NCBI GenBank assembly: GCA_030615565.1
Contig: JAUWZC010000006.1
Span: 1 to 25,442 of the forward strand
DNA length: 25,442 bases
DNA from: Desulfobacteraceae bacterium
GTDB lineage: Bacteria; Desulfobacterota; DSM-4660; Desulfatiglandales; B25-G16
Direction: 5' to 3'
In this document: positions 14,672 through 22,494 of the stretch, piece by piece
Layout: each line of letters opens with the position of its first letter
Numbering within the stretch: position 1 is the stretch's first letter
Program-made: the position numbers and the translations under genes
The notes under the pieces: model-generated
The model's database searches: none
Told to the model about the DNA's origin: nothing
The model's input: only the letters and a program-made list of their open reading frames with translations

Positions 14672-14920
14672 AATAATCAGATCCTGTATCGCTTTTCTAC
14701 TCTTCCACGACTTGATCTCTCTTTCGCGAGACATGGCCTCAGCACGAGTTTGAGACGATTCAGTATACACTAATTTCCAAGGGCCCTTGAAACGCTTTGT
14801 GGTCTTAGATCCCTTGTAATCAGGATCATTGTGCTGTGCCACGCGACGATCTAAATTATCAGTAGAGCCGACATAGTATCGTCCTGTGGATTCAGATTGC
14901 AGTATATAGGTGAAATACAT
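14645..14920 (-). CDS. Small GIY-YIG nuclease, copy 3 (divergent)
   Basis: A 91-residue GIY-YIG protein: 'MYFTYILQSESTGRYYVGSTDNLDRRVAQHN' with YIL and YVG half-motifs, 'YKGSKTTKRFKGPWKLVYTES', and 'AMSREREIKSWKSRKAIQDLI' with the conserved Glu. It is of the 'GSTDNLDRR' type and clearly distinct from copies 1 and 2. The last residues (NSVGRVPT) and the stop codon come from the tRNA-derived pseudogene, with TAG in the loop of a palindrome. The start lies 51 bases downstream of tRNA-Asn, just past that tRNA's terminator, so expression may rely on read-through. No clear ribosome site is seen. Confidence 0.85.
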   Translation of the reverse strand: MYFTYILQSESTGRYYVGSTDNLDRRVAQHNDPDYKGSKTTKRFKGPWKLVYTESSQTRAEAMSREREIKSWKSRKAIQDLIINSVGRVPT

Positions 14921-14926
14921 GGGAGA

Positions 14927-14958
14927 AACAAAAGGCAGCCATCTTTAGATTGGCTGCC
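14927..14958 (-). terminator. Terminator of tRNA-Asn
   Basis: On the minus strand GGCAGCCA pairs with TGGCTGCC across a 9-base loop and is followed by TTTTGTTT. It begins 13 bases after the tRNA CCA end. Confidence 0.75.
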
Positions 14959-14970
14959 AATATGAAATCT

Positions 14971-15046
14971 TGGCTCCCCGGGACGGACTCGAACCGCCGA
15001 CCAAGTGGTTAACAGCCACCCGCTCTACCAGCTGAGCTACCGGGGA
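14971..15046 (-). tRNA. tRNA-Asn (GTT)
   Basis: On the minus strand: acceptor TCCCCGG pairs with CCGGGGA, D arm GCTCAGCTGGTAGAGC, anticodon arm GGTGG-CTGTTAA-CCACT with anticodon GTT, variable TGGTC, T arm GGCGG-TTCGAGT-CCGTC, discriminator G and an encoded CCA. It is 76 bases and all arms close. Its terminator and GIY-YIG copy 3 follow directly. Confidence 0.95.
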
Positions 15047-15068
15047 GTATCATTGTTTTCCTGCAGCA

Positions 15069-15155
15069 GACCAAATGGTTAATTCCGACTATGTCGGAAC
15101 TCTACCAATTGAGCTTCTGCGAAATCCCGCTAAAACGGGACTGAGCTACCGGGGA
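15069..15155 (-). pseudogene. Second tRNA-Asn pseudogene (5' part) with palindromic insertions
   Basis: The plus-strand blocks GACCAAATGGTTAA, TCTACCAATTGAGCT and TGAGCTACCGGGGA match the antisense of tRNA-Asn (anticodon side, D arm, acceptor 5' side). They are interrupted by TTCCGACTATGTCGGAA and by TCCCGCTAAAACGGGA (15125-15140). The anticodon-arm insert is the same as in 14564-14671, so the two derive from one invaded copy. The T arm and 3' end are absent. Confidence 0.6.
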
Positions 15156-15573
15156 AAATATATATAAAATCTGTTACTAATCAGGTTGTCCGGTTCAGGG
15201 TTCATTGCTGGTTGATCTCTAACTTTGAACCCCGCCTGTCCCGATATAATCTTGGCGGGCAGGCTTTGAACTGGGAACCTCTGAACCTGAGTATTTTTTA
15301 AAATCTAACAGAATGTTATTTGAACGTCAATTAAATTATCCGGATAAATTTCCTACTAAAAAACAGTCTCTTGACAAGGGAGATAGTTACCTTTAGTGTA
15401 ATCCCGATAAAATCGGGATTCAGGGTTCAAGGTTCATGGTTCAGGGTTAAACGAAAATCTGAACCAAGAACGGGGAAACCCGCCTGCCATCCCTGCCCGC
15501 CATAAGTCTGGCGGGCCAGCCCGCAGTATGGCAGGCGGGCGGCGGGCAGGTCTGAACATGAGAACGTATACCC
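15156..15573. other. Gene-free stretch with repeats and a possible promoter
   Basis: It contains GGTTCAGGGTTCA-type simple repeats (15180-15300, 15420-15450), a TCCCGATAAAATCGGGA palindrome (15402-15418) and GC-rich CCTGCCCGCC hairpins (15479-15550). A plausible promoter TTGACA-N17-TAGTGT (15371-15399) reads toward the RNA and selB. No coding region was seen. Confidence 0.5.
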
Positions 15574-15608
15574 TTTAACTTACATCTGAATAAGGGTAAA
15601 AAATACTG

Positions 15609-15787
15609 CGGTTTCCTGAACCTTCAGTAGAACACGTTGTTTCTGAGCGAAAATTGGCTGGGAGCAGTGGGGCACCCATCGAGGTGAGCAGGAAGGGGAA
15701 AGCCCCGCCTTTAGAGCGGGGAAGGGGCAAGAATTCCCCACCTGCGAACCCGATAGGGTCACTGCGGAAGCCCTGAAGCGAAGGAAT
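15609..15787 (+). ncRNA. 6S-like structured RNA upstream of selB
   Basis: About 179 bases that fold into one long, bulged hairpin. The closing stem is TTCCT/AGGAA (15613-15617 with 15782-15786) and CTTCAG/CTGAAG (15622-15627 with 15773-15778). Further in come GGCT/AGCC, GCAGTG/CACTGC, CCCATCG/CGAT-A-GGG and GCAGG/CCTGC, with a GC-rich apical region (CCCCGC/GCGGGG). Size and architecture fit 6S RNA, which mimics an open promoter and binds RNA polymerase. A -35/-10 like pair (TTTAAC 15574-15579, TAAAAA 15597-15602) sits at the right distance. I do not recognise a conserved 6S sequence with certainty; a cis-acting leader of selB is the alternative. Confidence 0.5.
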
Positions 15788-15824
15788 AATGGGTTCTACT
15801 TACAACTTAAAAATAGAGGGAACA

Positions 15825-17732
15825 GTGAAACAGATTATTCTTGGCACAGCAGGCCATATAGATCATGGTAAAACCGCTCTTATCAAGGCCCTGACAGGCA
15901 TAGACACAGATAGGCTTAAGGAGGAGAAAGAGAGGGGAATAACCATTGAATTGGGTTTTGCACATCTAAAGTTGCCAAGTGGGCTAACTCTTGGAATTGT
16001 AGATGTACCTGGCCATGAAAAGTTTGTTAAAAATATGGCTGCAGGTGCAACCGGGATTGATTTGGTAGCCCTTATCATTGCAGCAGATGAAGGTGTCATG
16101 CCTCAAACAAGAGAACACCTTGAAATCTGCTCTCTACTTGATATCAAACATGGCCTGGTAATAATAACTAAAATAGATCTGGTGGATAAAGAATGGCTCA
16201 GCCTTGTTAAAGATGATGTTTCCACATTTCTTACAGGTACCTTCTTGCAGGAGGCACCTATAGGGGAAATCTCCTCAAAAACTGGGGAAGGTATTAAAGA
16301 ACTGGTAAAAACAATTGATGAATATGCTCAAAAAGTTCCTGAGAGGGACTCTGGAAATTTCTTCAGGCTTCCTGTAGACAGGATTTTTACCATGAGGGGT
16401 TTTGGAACGGTTGTCACAGGTACAACAATATCAGGGCACTTAAAGGTTGGTAGCGAGGTAACCATTTATCCAAAGGAAATAAAAAGCAAGGTAAGGGGAA
16501 TTCAGGTATATCATCAAGATGTGCCATCAGTCAGAGCAGGACTAAGAACCGCTATAAACCTTCAGGGGGTTGAAAAAGAGGCCTTTGTTAGGGGAGATGT
16601 TGTTGCTGAAAAGGATTCTCTTAAGCCCACCTATATGATAGATGCTCTTCTGAAATACCTGGACAGTAACCCTAAAAAGCTACAAAACAGGGCTAAGGTG
16701 AGATTTCACTGCAGTACCTCTGAGATAATTGCCACGGTCATTCTCCTGGATAGAAAGGAGCTATCTCCTGGGGACCAATGTTTTGCACAATTTCGTCTGG
16801 AAAGGCCTACAGTGGTTCTTAAAAAGGATCGATTTGTCATCAGGAGTTACTCACCAATAAGGACCATTGGTGGTGGCTATATCTTGAACCCTCTACCATC
16901 AAAGAAAAAGAGATTTTCAAAGGATGTTTTACAGGAGCTAACTATTTTAAAAGAGGGGTCTGATAAGGAAATTGCTGAGCAACATATTAAAAATAGTCAA
17001 CTTCAGGGCGTAAGCAAAACTGAGCTTTCTTTTCTAACCAATCTCAATAAAAAAGACCTTGATGAGACAATTAAGAGATTGCTTTCAAATAATGCTATTT
17101 TTCAGGCCGATATAGAAAATGACATATTTATTCATTCTGAATTTTACAACAAGGCTAAAGAAGAGATAGTAAATCTCCTTAGTGATTACCACAGGCGTTT
17201 TCCATTAAAAGAAGGATTGGTCAAAGAGGAATTGAGATCCAAGATAGCCGGTAATTTAAAGGAGAAACCCTTTAATCACCTACTTAATGCCCTGATTCAA
17301 GACAGTGCCATTGTAAGGGACAAGGATATCATCAGAGTCAAAGATCATAAGGTAAAGCTCCTTCAAGATCAAGAAAAGTTGCGCAATCAGATCGAGCAAA
17401 TCTACCTTAAAGAAGGGCTTGAGCCACCATATTTTAAAGACCTGGATCAAAATATAATACAAAAGGGAGGAAGGGATCTACTGGAAGTTATAGTAAAGGA
17501 CGGAACCCTTATCAAGGTAAAGGAAGATCTTTATTTCCATAAAAAGGCAATAGAAGAGCTCAAAAGGAGACTTGTTGATTTTATAAAAGAGAAAGATGAA
17601 ATAACTACACCTGAGTTAAAGAAGATTACAGGGGTTTCAAGAAAATATACTATCCCTCTCATAGAATACTTTGACAAAACCCAGGTGACAGTAAGGATAG
17701 GAGATAAAAGAATCCTCAGAAAGAGACAGTAA
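15825..17732 (+). CDS. selB: Selenocysteine-specific elongation factor SelB
   Basis: A GTPase that delivers Sec-tRNA to UGA codons marked by a SECIS hairpin. The G domain shows GTAGHIDHGKT (P-loop), 'ERGITIELGFA' (switch I), DVPGHEKF (G3) and TKID (G4). It is followed by EF-Tu-like beta barrels ('RLPVDRIFTMRGFGTVVTGT') and a C-terminal region of winged-helix repeats that binds the SECIS RNA. From the GTG at 15825 it is 635 residues, normal for SelB, and begins at the family's usual KQIILGTAGHIDHGKT. A GAGGG site precedes it. An in-frame ATG at 15789 would add 12 residues and would touch the end of the structured RNA. No tRNA-Sec, selA or selD is visible here. Confidence 0.93.
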   Translation: MKQIILGTAGHIDHGKTALIKALTGIDTDRLKEEKERGITIELGFAHLKLPSGLTLGIVDVPGHEKFVKNMAAGATGIDLVALIIAADEGVMPQTREHLEICSLLDIKHGLVIITKIDLVDKEWLSLVKDDVSTFLTGTFLQEAPIGEISSKTGEGIKELVKTIDEYAQKVPERDSGNFFRLPVDRIFTMRGFGTVVTGTTISGHLKVGSEVTIYPKEIKSKVRGIQVYHQDVPSVRAGLRTAINLQGVEKEAFVRGDVVAEKDSLKPTYMIDALLKYLDSNPKKLQNRAKVRFHCSTSEIIATVILLDRKELSPGDQCFAQFRLERPTVVLKKDRFVIRSYSPIRTIGGGYILNPLPSKKKRFSKDVLQELTILKEGSDKEIAEQHIKNSQLQGVSKTELSFLTNLNKKDLDETIKRLLSNNAIFQADIENDIFIHSEFYNKAKEEIVNLLSDYHRRFPLKEGLVKEELRSKIAGNLKEKPFNHLLNALIQDSAIVRDKDIIRVKDHKVKLLQDQEKLRNQIEQIYLKEGLEPPYFKDLDQNIIQKGGRDLLEVIVKDGTLIKVKEDLYFHKKAIEELKRRLVDFIKEKDEITTPELKKITGVSRKYTIPLIEYFDKTQVTVRIGDKRILRKRQ

Positions 17733-17733
17733 C

Positions 17734-18035
17734 TAGTGCCTGAACGAAAAGCCAGTTCAGGCACGATTTTGGATTTTGGCCTGCCCTCCCCGTCCCGAGA
17801 TCGGTACGGGATCGGGAGGTGCGACTTGATATGAAGACACCTATTTCGGGGTGATGTTTCATAAGAGTAGACCATAGAAATGTGGCCATTCAAGCCAGGC
17901 CTGCCCGCCATCTGGCAGGCGGGTCTGGGCCAGGGATTGCGGATTTTGGATTAAAAAACAAAGCAATTTCAAAGCGTTGAAGATTTAAGGCCAAAACTTG
18001 AAAACTATATTTCGAGGTTTTCGTTCCGACACTAA
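17734..18035. repeat. Inverted-repeat element with TAGTG...GAACGAAAA ends
   Basis: Left end TAGTGCCTGAACGAAAA (17734-17750) and, on the other strand, right end TAGTGTCGGAACGAAAA (18035-18019) match at 15 of 17 bases. The left end also forms a perfect 10-bp hairpin (GTGCCTGAAC/GTTCAGGCAC, 17736-17764) that may double as the selB terminator. The inside carries GC-rich palindromes and no gene. A solo copy of the end lies at 11925. The 18036-18176 gap holds only short ACAAGTG and GTCATTA repeats. Confidence 0.55.
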
Positions 18036-18176
18036 CTATATTATCAATAGGCAACGTCATTGGTCATTAGTCATTAGTCATTTGTTTGGATAACAATAAA
18101 TTCTTTGCCTTTTGATGTCATTTACAAGTGACAAGTGACATTAATTATAGATCTAAGAATGTGGGAATAGCGAACG

Positions 18177-19175
18177 ATGGATTTTGCATCCTTCATAGAG
18201 GGTACGTTATTGTGGATTGTTTTTTTGATATTTATTATCGGGATTATTACCAGGGTCGTTTTCTTTTTCTTTGAGATTATTAAAAGCAGTAAGGATAAAG
18301 ATTACAGATGGGAGTATATCTTAGCTATATTTGGGCGCTCCTTCTTACCTTTTCATAATGCGGTTATTAAAAAACCCATTTATTCAACCCTGCGCTATAT
18401 ATTCCACATATGCCTTATTGTTGTTCCCATCTGTTTATCAGGACATATAGGTTTATGGGAAGAATCCAGGTTTGAATGGGCCTGGAGGCCACTGCCAGAT
18501 GCATGGGCTGATTGGATGACACTTCTTTTGTTGGCTCTTGCCACCTATTTTCTGATCAGGCGTATTGCGGTAAAAGACATTCGTTTTAACTCTTCCATAT
18601 CAGACTACGTTATAATCCTTCTAACCGCTTTACCCTTTATGACTGGATACTTTTTAACCCATGGTAGTTTGGACTCTATAGCCGTCTTAGGAGATAACAT
18701 GTGGACCATTCATATTTTAAGTGGTGAGGCAATGATAATTATGGTGGTTCTTCTCTTTTGTAGAACTCGGCTTAACACTCGAAAATGCACTGGTTGTGCC
18801 GCCTGTGAATTAAATTGCCCAACAGGAACACTTATCTCCAACGATGAAGGAAACTTAAGAATCTTTACTTACTCCCATTATCAATGTATCTGTTGTGGGG
18901 CATGTGTAAATACCTGCCCAGAAGAAGCTGCAGAATTAAGGCATGAGATAAATATTGGCCGGTTTTTCCAAATAGTTCCCAAACAAGAGATACGGTCAGT
19001 AGAACTTAAAGCGTGTGAAAGATGTGGTACACTGTTTGTGCCTGAACCTCAACTAGATAAAGTTGGTCAAACAATTACTGCTGACTATCTTCGTTTCTGT
19101 CCCAGGTGTAAGATGGTAAATTATGCGCAGAACTTTTATCAACTTTCTCCCTGGACCAAAAAAATAAAAAAGTAG
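18177..19175 (+). CDS. NarI-like membrane cytochrome b fused to two [4Fe-4S] clusters and a zinc-ribbon tail
   Basis: A 332-residue protein. Five hydrophobic helices (about 11-35, 72-92, 112-128, 143-161, 175-195) are followed by a soluble tail. H77 and H90 on helix 2 and H162 and H179 near helices 4-5 mirror the His pairs that hold two b hemes in NarI/DsrM-type subunits. The tail has two ferredoxin motifs (C204-C207-C210-C214 and C237-C240-C243-C247, each ending CP), then paired cysteines C280/C283 and C308/C311 resembling a rubredoxin or zinc ribbon. It probably exchanges electrons between cytoplasmic Fe-S donors and the quinone pool. Its position before the AOR genes suggests it accepts AOR electrons; this is inference. 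The ribosome site is weak. Confidence 0.7.
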   Translation: MDFASFIEGTLLWIVFLIFIIGIITRVVFFFFEIIKSSKDKDYRWEYILAIFGRSFLPFHNAVIKKPIYSTLRYIFHICLIVVPICLSGHIGLWEESRFEWAWRPLPDAWADWMTLLLLALATYFLIRRIAVKDIRFNSSISDYVIILLTALPFMTGYFLTHGSLDSIAVLGDNMWTIHILSGEAMIIMVVLLFCRTRLNTRKCTGCAACELNCPTGTLISNDEGNLRIFTYSHYQCICCGACVNTCPEEAAELRHEINIGRFFQIVPKQEIRSVELKACERCGTLFVPEPQLDKVGQTITADYLRFCPRCKMVNYAQNFYQLSPWTKKIKK

Positions 19176-19239
19176 TAACATTTTAGCAAATGACCCCGAC
19201 GCTTCGCTTCAGGGTTATACATGAAATAAACTATACGTT

Positions 19240-19425
19240 GAGCATGGAGATGTCTTTTTTTACCATGCCCTCACAAAGACGAGCCGGTAGGTCCCGATAA
19301 TCGGGATGCACACGGACAAAGGCCTTAGAAAACAATGACGAGTTGTCCCGCTTAGCGGGATTTGAAGCGGCACGCTGAGGCCCCCTGTTAGAGGGCATGA
19401 TGTAAAAAAAGACATCTCCATGCTC
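19240..19425. repeat. 186-bp inverted-repeat (MITE-like) element, left of the AOR genes
   Basis: The ends are long, nearly perfect inverted repeats: GAGCATGGAGATGTCTTTTT and on to CATGCCCTC (19240-19272), and its complement at 19391-19425. Inside are two short palindromes, TCCCGATAATCGGGA (19292-19306) and TCCCGCTTAGCGGGA (19346-19360). The core GATGTCTTTTTTT...ATGCCCT is shared with the element at 22950-23156. No coding capacity. Confidence 0.75.
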
Positions 19426-19747
19426 TATTCCACATTTAGTTTCTTAGGAGATGTTTGAAAAAGTTTATCCTATTTGACAATAAAGAGATATGTGGTATAT
19501 GATTCCTTCATCCTTAAATTCACGATAATGAATTGCCTGAGCCCTTCGATTCATAAGTTCGATGGCGAACTTATTTAGACTTCGGGTGAACTCCCTTCGG
19601 TCTGCCCTCGGCCATGAGCCTTTCGGCAGTGAGCGACTCGACTTGAGCTCGTCGACAAGTCTCAAGGCCGAACTGCTCGGGCCGAATGGAGCTCAGGGTC
19701 GAAGACAGTCGAAGACCTCAGGACTCAGAAACAGAAAGGAGGATTCT

Positions 19748-20032
19748 ATGGCAACAGAGAGAGAAGCCCTTTCAGGGGCTGAAAGCCTGGCCAAGACTAG
19801 AACATATGGCAAGTTCAGATGCCATAATCCAAGTTGCATGGGCAGGATTACTGTAGAGCCTGGGGTAACGCAATGCAAGTGTCCCAGCTGTGGTCTTGAG
19901 TTCCGCGTTGCTTGGGTTCGTCCCAATTTCCCTCGAATACGGGGGCCGGTATGGGATGTAAACCGGAGAATAGCTCAAGAAGCCGTTACAGAAAGGGAAG
20001 CAGCAAAAGCAGCAAAAAAGGAGGGAAAGTAA
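19748..20032 (+). CDS. Small zinc-ribbon protein of the AOR operon
   Basis: A 94-residue protein with 'CHNPSCMGRITVEPGVTQ' and 'CKCPSCGLEFRV', a C-x4-C...C-x2-C zinc or rubredoxin-like knuckle, and a charged Ala/Lys-rich C-terminal helix ending AAKAAKKEGK. The ATG at 19748 follows an AAAGGAGG site; a longer frame from 19562 reads through palindromic repeats and is rejected. The stop is 1 base before the AOR start, so the two are translationally coupled. The function is unknown; it may help AOR maturation or act as a small electron carrier, and neither can be shown from sequence. Confidence 0.75.
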   Translation: MATEREALSGAESLAKTRTYGKFRCHNPSCMGRITVEPGVTQCKCPSCGLEFRVAWVRPNFPRIRGPVWDVNRRIAQEAVTEREAAKAAKKEGK

Positions 20033-20033
20033 A

Positions 20034-21974
20034 ATGGCATTGAACAGGAAGATAGCATATATTGATCTTTCCACAGGTAAGATCGAAACGAGGCCTATCT
20101 CGCTTGAAGTGCGGAAGAAATTCCTTGGCGGCAGAGGGCTGGATGCATATTTGCTGTATAACCATACAGAAAAGGGCATTGACCCACTGGGCCCGAAAAA
20201 TGTGCTCATGGTCAGTGCTGGTATCCTTGGCGGAACCTTGGCCTCAGCAAGTTCCAGAACCCACATTATGGCCAAGTCCCCACTCACTGAATTGCTCGGC
20301 AGTTCTAACATGGGGGGTTTCTTTGCCCCTGAGCTCAGGTGGGCTGGCTTTGACCATCTGGTAATAAAAGGGAAGGCAGAAAAGCCAGTTTATCTCTGGA
20401 TTCACAATGGCGAAATAGAATTGCGAGATGCCAGCAACATTTGGGGTAAAACTACCACTGAAACACAATGGGCTATTAGAGAAGAACTTGGAGATGAGGA
20501 TATTAAATGTGCCGTTATTGGTCCAGCCGGTGAGAATTTGGTAAGATTTGCAAATGTTATGACAGGCATCAAAGATTCTGCTGGAAGAAGTGGTATGGGG
20601 GCTGTCTTTGGTTCTAAAAACCTAAAGGCAATAGCAGCCAGAGGCACTATGGATATAAAAATAGCATATCCCACTGACGCCTTAGAGTATAATAAAAGGT
20701 TCATTGATCAAATTGTAAGTTCCAAGGTAAATCAAACCCAGGGAACACTCGGGACCCCTTTTATCTGGGGAGCAACCAATTCCTGGGGCGGGATAAGGAC
20801 CAGGAATTTCCAATATAACCAGTGTGAGTATGCTGATGATATCGAACCAGAGAGGATTGATGAAATCGCCACAGAAACTATGGGGAAGTATCATATGGCT
20901 GGCTGCTTTGGCTGCCAGGTTCACTGTCGTGCCAAGTATAAAATCCCTTCAGGCCCCTACGCAGGAAAATATGATGAGGGGCCAGAATACACCTCCCAGG
21001 GTGCCTTTGGTGGTGAGCCAGACTGCAAAAGCGCAGTTACTGTTTTGACAGGTAATCACCTGGTAGATCAGTGGGGTGTAGATAATTTAGAAATCGGCAG
21101 CATTATCTCTTGGGCAATGGAGCTTTATGAACTAGGAATCCTCACCAATAAAGATACCGACGGCCTGGATTTAAGCTTTGGTAATGACGAGGCACTCCTC
21201 GAGATGATCCGCCGTATTACATTTAGAGACGGGTGGCTGGGCGATACCCTGGCTGAAGGAGGAATCCAGGCATCTGAGAAGATAGGTAAGAATTCATTCA
21301 GTTATCTTATTCAGGTCAAAGGAATGAGCAACCTGCACTCCGATGAGAGGGCAACTCCTGCATTGGCCCTTGGTATCGCCACAGGCTCGAGAGGTTCTGA
21401 CCACCTGAGGAGTCGACCCGCAATCGATCTGTATCACTTACCGGAGGAGGTTCTGAGAAAGGTATATAGTAACCCTGTTCCGTACGATGGGCCATTGAGT
21501 TCAGAACATACCTCATATGTTGGCAAATCGTGGCAGGTATTCTGGCAGGAGTTGTGCTACATGGGGGTAGACTGCCTTGGCATATGCAAGTATCACACGA
21601 CATTTCTTGGGGCAACCCTTCCTAATTTTGAGGATTGGAGCAGGGTTCTCTATTACAATACCGGGCTTGAGATGTCTCCCAAGGATATCTGGGATGTAGC
21701 GGAGAGATGCTACAATATAGAGAGGCTCTTTAATCTGAGGGAAGGCCTAACAAGGAATGATCCAAAAAAAGGTGATACTCTCAATCACCGTTATTTTGAT
21801 GAACCATGCAGGCGCGGGGCACCCGACGTTATTGGTGCCAAGATAGATCGGAAAAAATTTAAAAAGATGATTGATGAATACTATGAGCACCATGGCTGGG
21901 ACGAAAACGGCATTCCTCTACCAGAAACAATGAAGAGGCTTGGCCTGGATAAAGAGCCGTCCCACCTGGTTTAA
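20034..21974 (+). CDS. Aldehyde ferredoxin oxidoreductase family tungsten/molybdenum enzyme
   Basis: A 646-residue AOR-family catalytic subunit. The N-terminal domain has 'IAYIDLSTGKIETRP', 'FLGGRGLDAYLLY' and 'AGRSGMGAVFGSKNLKAIAA', which bind the bis-pterin cofactor. The [4Fe-4S] ligands are C291-x2-C294-x3-C298 ('AGCFGCQVHC') plus C518 in 'CLGICKY'. 'GPEYTSQGAFG' and 'GIATGSRGSDHLRSRPAID' are the other family blocks. The family oxidises aldehydes to acids with ferredoxin reduction, or in the BamB branch reduces benzoyl-CoA. The four-cluster ferredoxin next to it occurs with both AorB and BamB types, so the substrate cannot be assigned. It is cytoplasmic and full length, with GGAGG before the ATG. 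Confidence 0.92.
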   Translation: MALNRKIAYIDLSTGKIETRPISLEVRKKFLGGRGLDAYLLYNHTEKGIDPLGPKNVLMVSAGILGGTLASASSRTHIMAKSPLTELLGSSNMGGFFAPELRWAGFDHLVIKGKAEKPVYLWIHNGEIELRDASNIWGKTTTETQWAIREELGDEDIKCAVIGPAGENLVRFANVMTGIKDSAGRSGMGAVFGSKNLKAIAARGTMDIKIAYPTDALEYNKRFIDQIVSSKVNQTQGTLGTPFIWGATNSWGGIRTRNFQYNQCEYADDIEPERIDEIATETMGKYHMAGCFGCQVHCRAKYKIPSGPYAGKYDEGPEYTSQGAFGGEPDCKSAVTVLTGNHLVDQWGVDNLEIGSIISWAMELYELGILTNKDTDGLDLSFGNDEALLEMIRRITFRDGWLGDTLAEGGIQASEKIGKNSFSYLIQVKGMSNLHSDERATPALALGIATGSRGSDHLRSRPAIDLYHLPEEVLRKVYSNPVPYDGPLSSEHTSYVGKSWQVFWQELCYMGVDCLGICKYHTTFLGATLPNFEDWSRVLYYNTGLEMSPKDIWDVAERCYNIERLFNLREGLTRNDPKKGDTLNHRYFDEPCRRGAPDVIGAKIDRKKFKKMIDEYYEHHGWDENGIPLPETMKRLGLDKEPSHLV

Positions 21975-21996
21975 TCTATTTGAGAGGAGGAAATAA

Positions 21997-22494
21997 ATGG
22001 CTAAAGTCCTTATGATAAATTATGAAAAGTGCACAGGCTGCCGGCTGTGCGAACTCGTGTGTTCGGTTATGCATGAAGGAGTATCTAATCCCTCTCGAAG
22101 TCGTATAAAGATAATGAAATGGGAATCAGAAGGCCTGTATGTCCCGATTTCATGTCAGCAATGTGAAGATGCCCCATGTATAAATGTCTGCCCGGTAAAG
22201 GCCATCTCCCGTGATGAAAAATTGGATTACGTGAAGGTTGACTACGATGTGTGCATAGGCTGCCGTGTATGTGTTACTGCCTGCCCCTTTGGTGCTATGA
22301 GTTTTGATGTTATAGATAGAAAGGTGGTCAAATGCGATCTCTGTGATGGTGATCCTCAATGTGTGCGTTTCTGTGAAATACAAGCCTTGGAGTATGTTGA
22401 CGCCGATCGTGTTAGTGTGTTCAAGAAAAAAGATGCAGCGGAAAGATTGTCCATAGCACAAAAGGAGGCTGCAGCTTTACAGGCGCAAGTGTGA
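21997..22494 (+). CDS. Four-cluster ferredoxin subunit partnering the AOR
   Basis: A 165-residue HycB/AorA-like polyferredoxin. Sixteen cysteines fall into four groups: C12-C15-C18-C22, C53-C56-C61-C65, C86-C89-C92-C96 and C113-C116-C122-C126. These give four [4Fe-4S] clusters in the usual HycB-type arrangement. It would accept electrons from the AOR cluster and carry them to a further acceptor. It lies 22 bases after the AOR stop with a perfect AGAGGAGG site. The C-terminal 30 residues are a helical, Ala/Lys-rich tail without cysteines. A terminator is not obvious downstream. Confidence 0.9.
   Translation: MAKVLMINYEKCTGCRLCELVCSVMHEGVSNPSRSRIKIMKWESEGLYVPISCQQCEDAPCINVCPVKAISRDEKLDYVKVDYDVCIGCRVCVTACPFGAMSFDVIDRKVVKCDLCDGDPQCVRFCEIQALEYVDADRVSVFKKKDAAERLSIAQKEAAALQAQV

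Noticed and set aside
15609..15787. tRNA-Sec (selC) next to selB
   Set aside because: Neither strand gives a TCA anticodon loop, an 8-bp acceptor with CCA, or a T arm with TTCGA. The fold is a single long bulged hairpin.
19240..19425. Molybdenum-cofactor riboswitch before the AOR operon
   Set aside because: The long perfect terminal inverted repeats and the related element at 22950-23156, beyond the operon, indicate a mobile-type repeat. Element and gene are also separated by about 320 bases of other repeats.
19562..19747. N-terminal extension of the zinc-ribbon protein
   Set aside because: The 62 extra codons read palindromic repeat DNA, while an AAAGGAGG site sits directly before the ATG at 19748.
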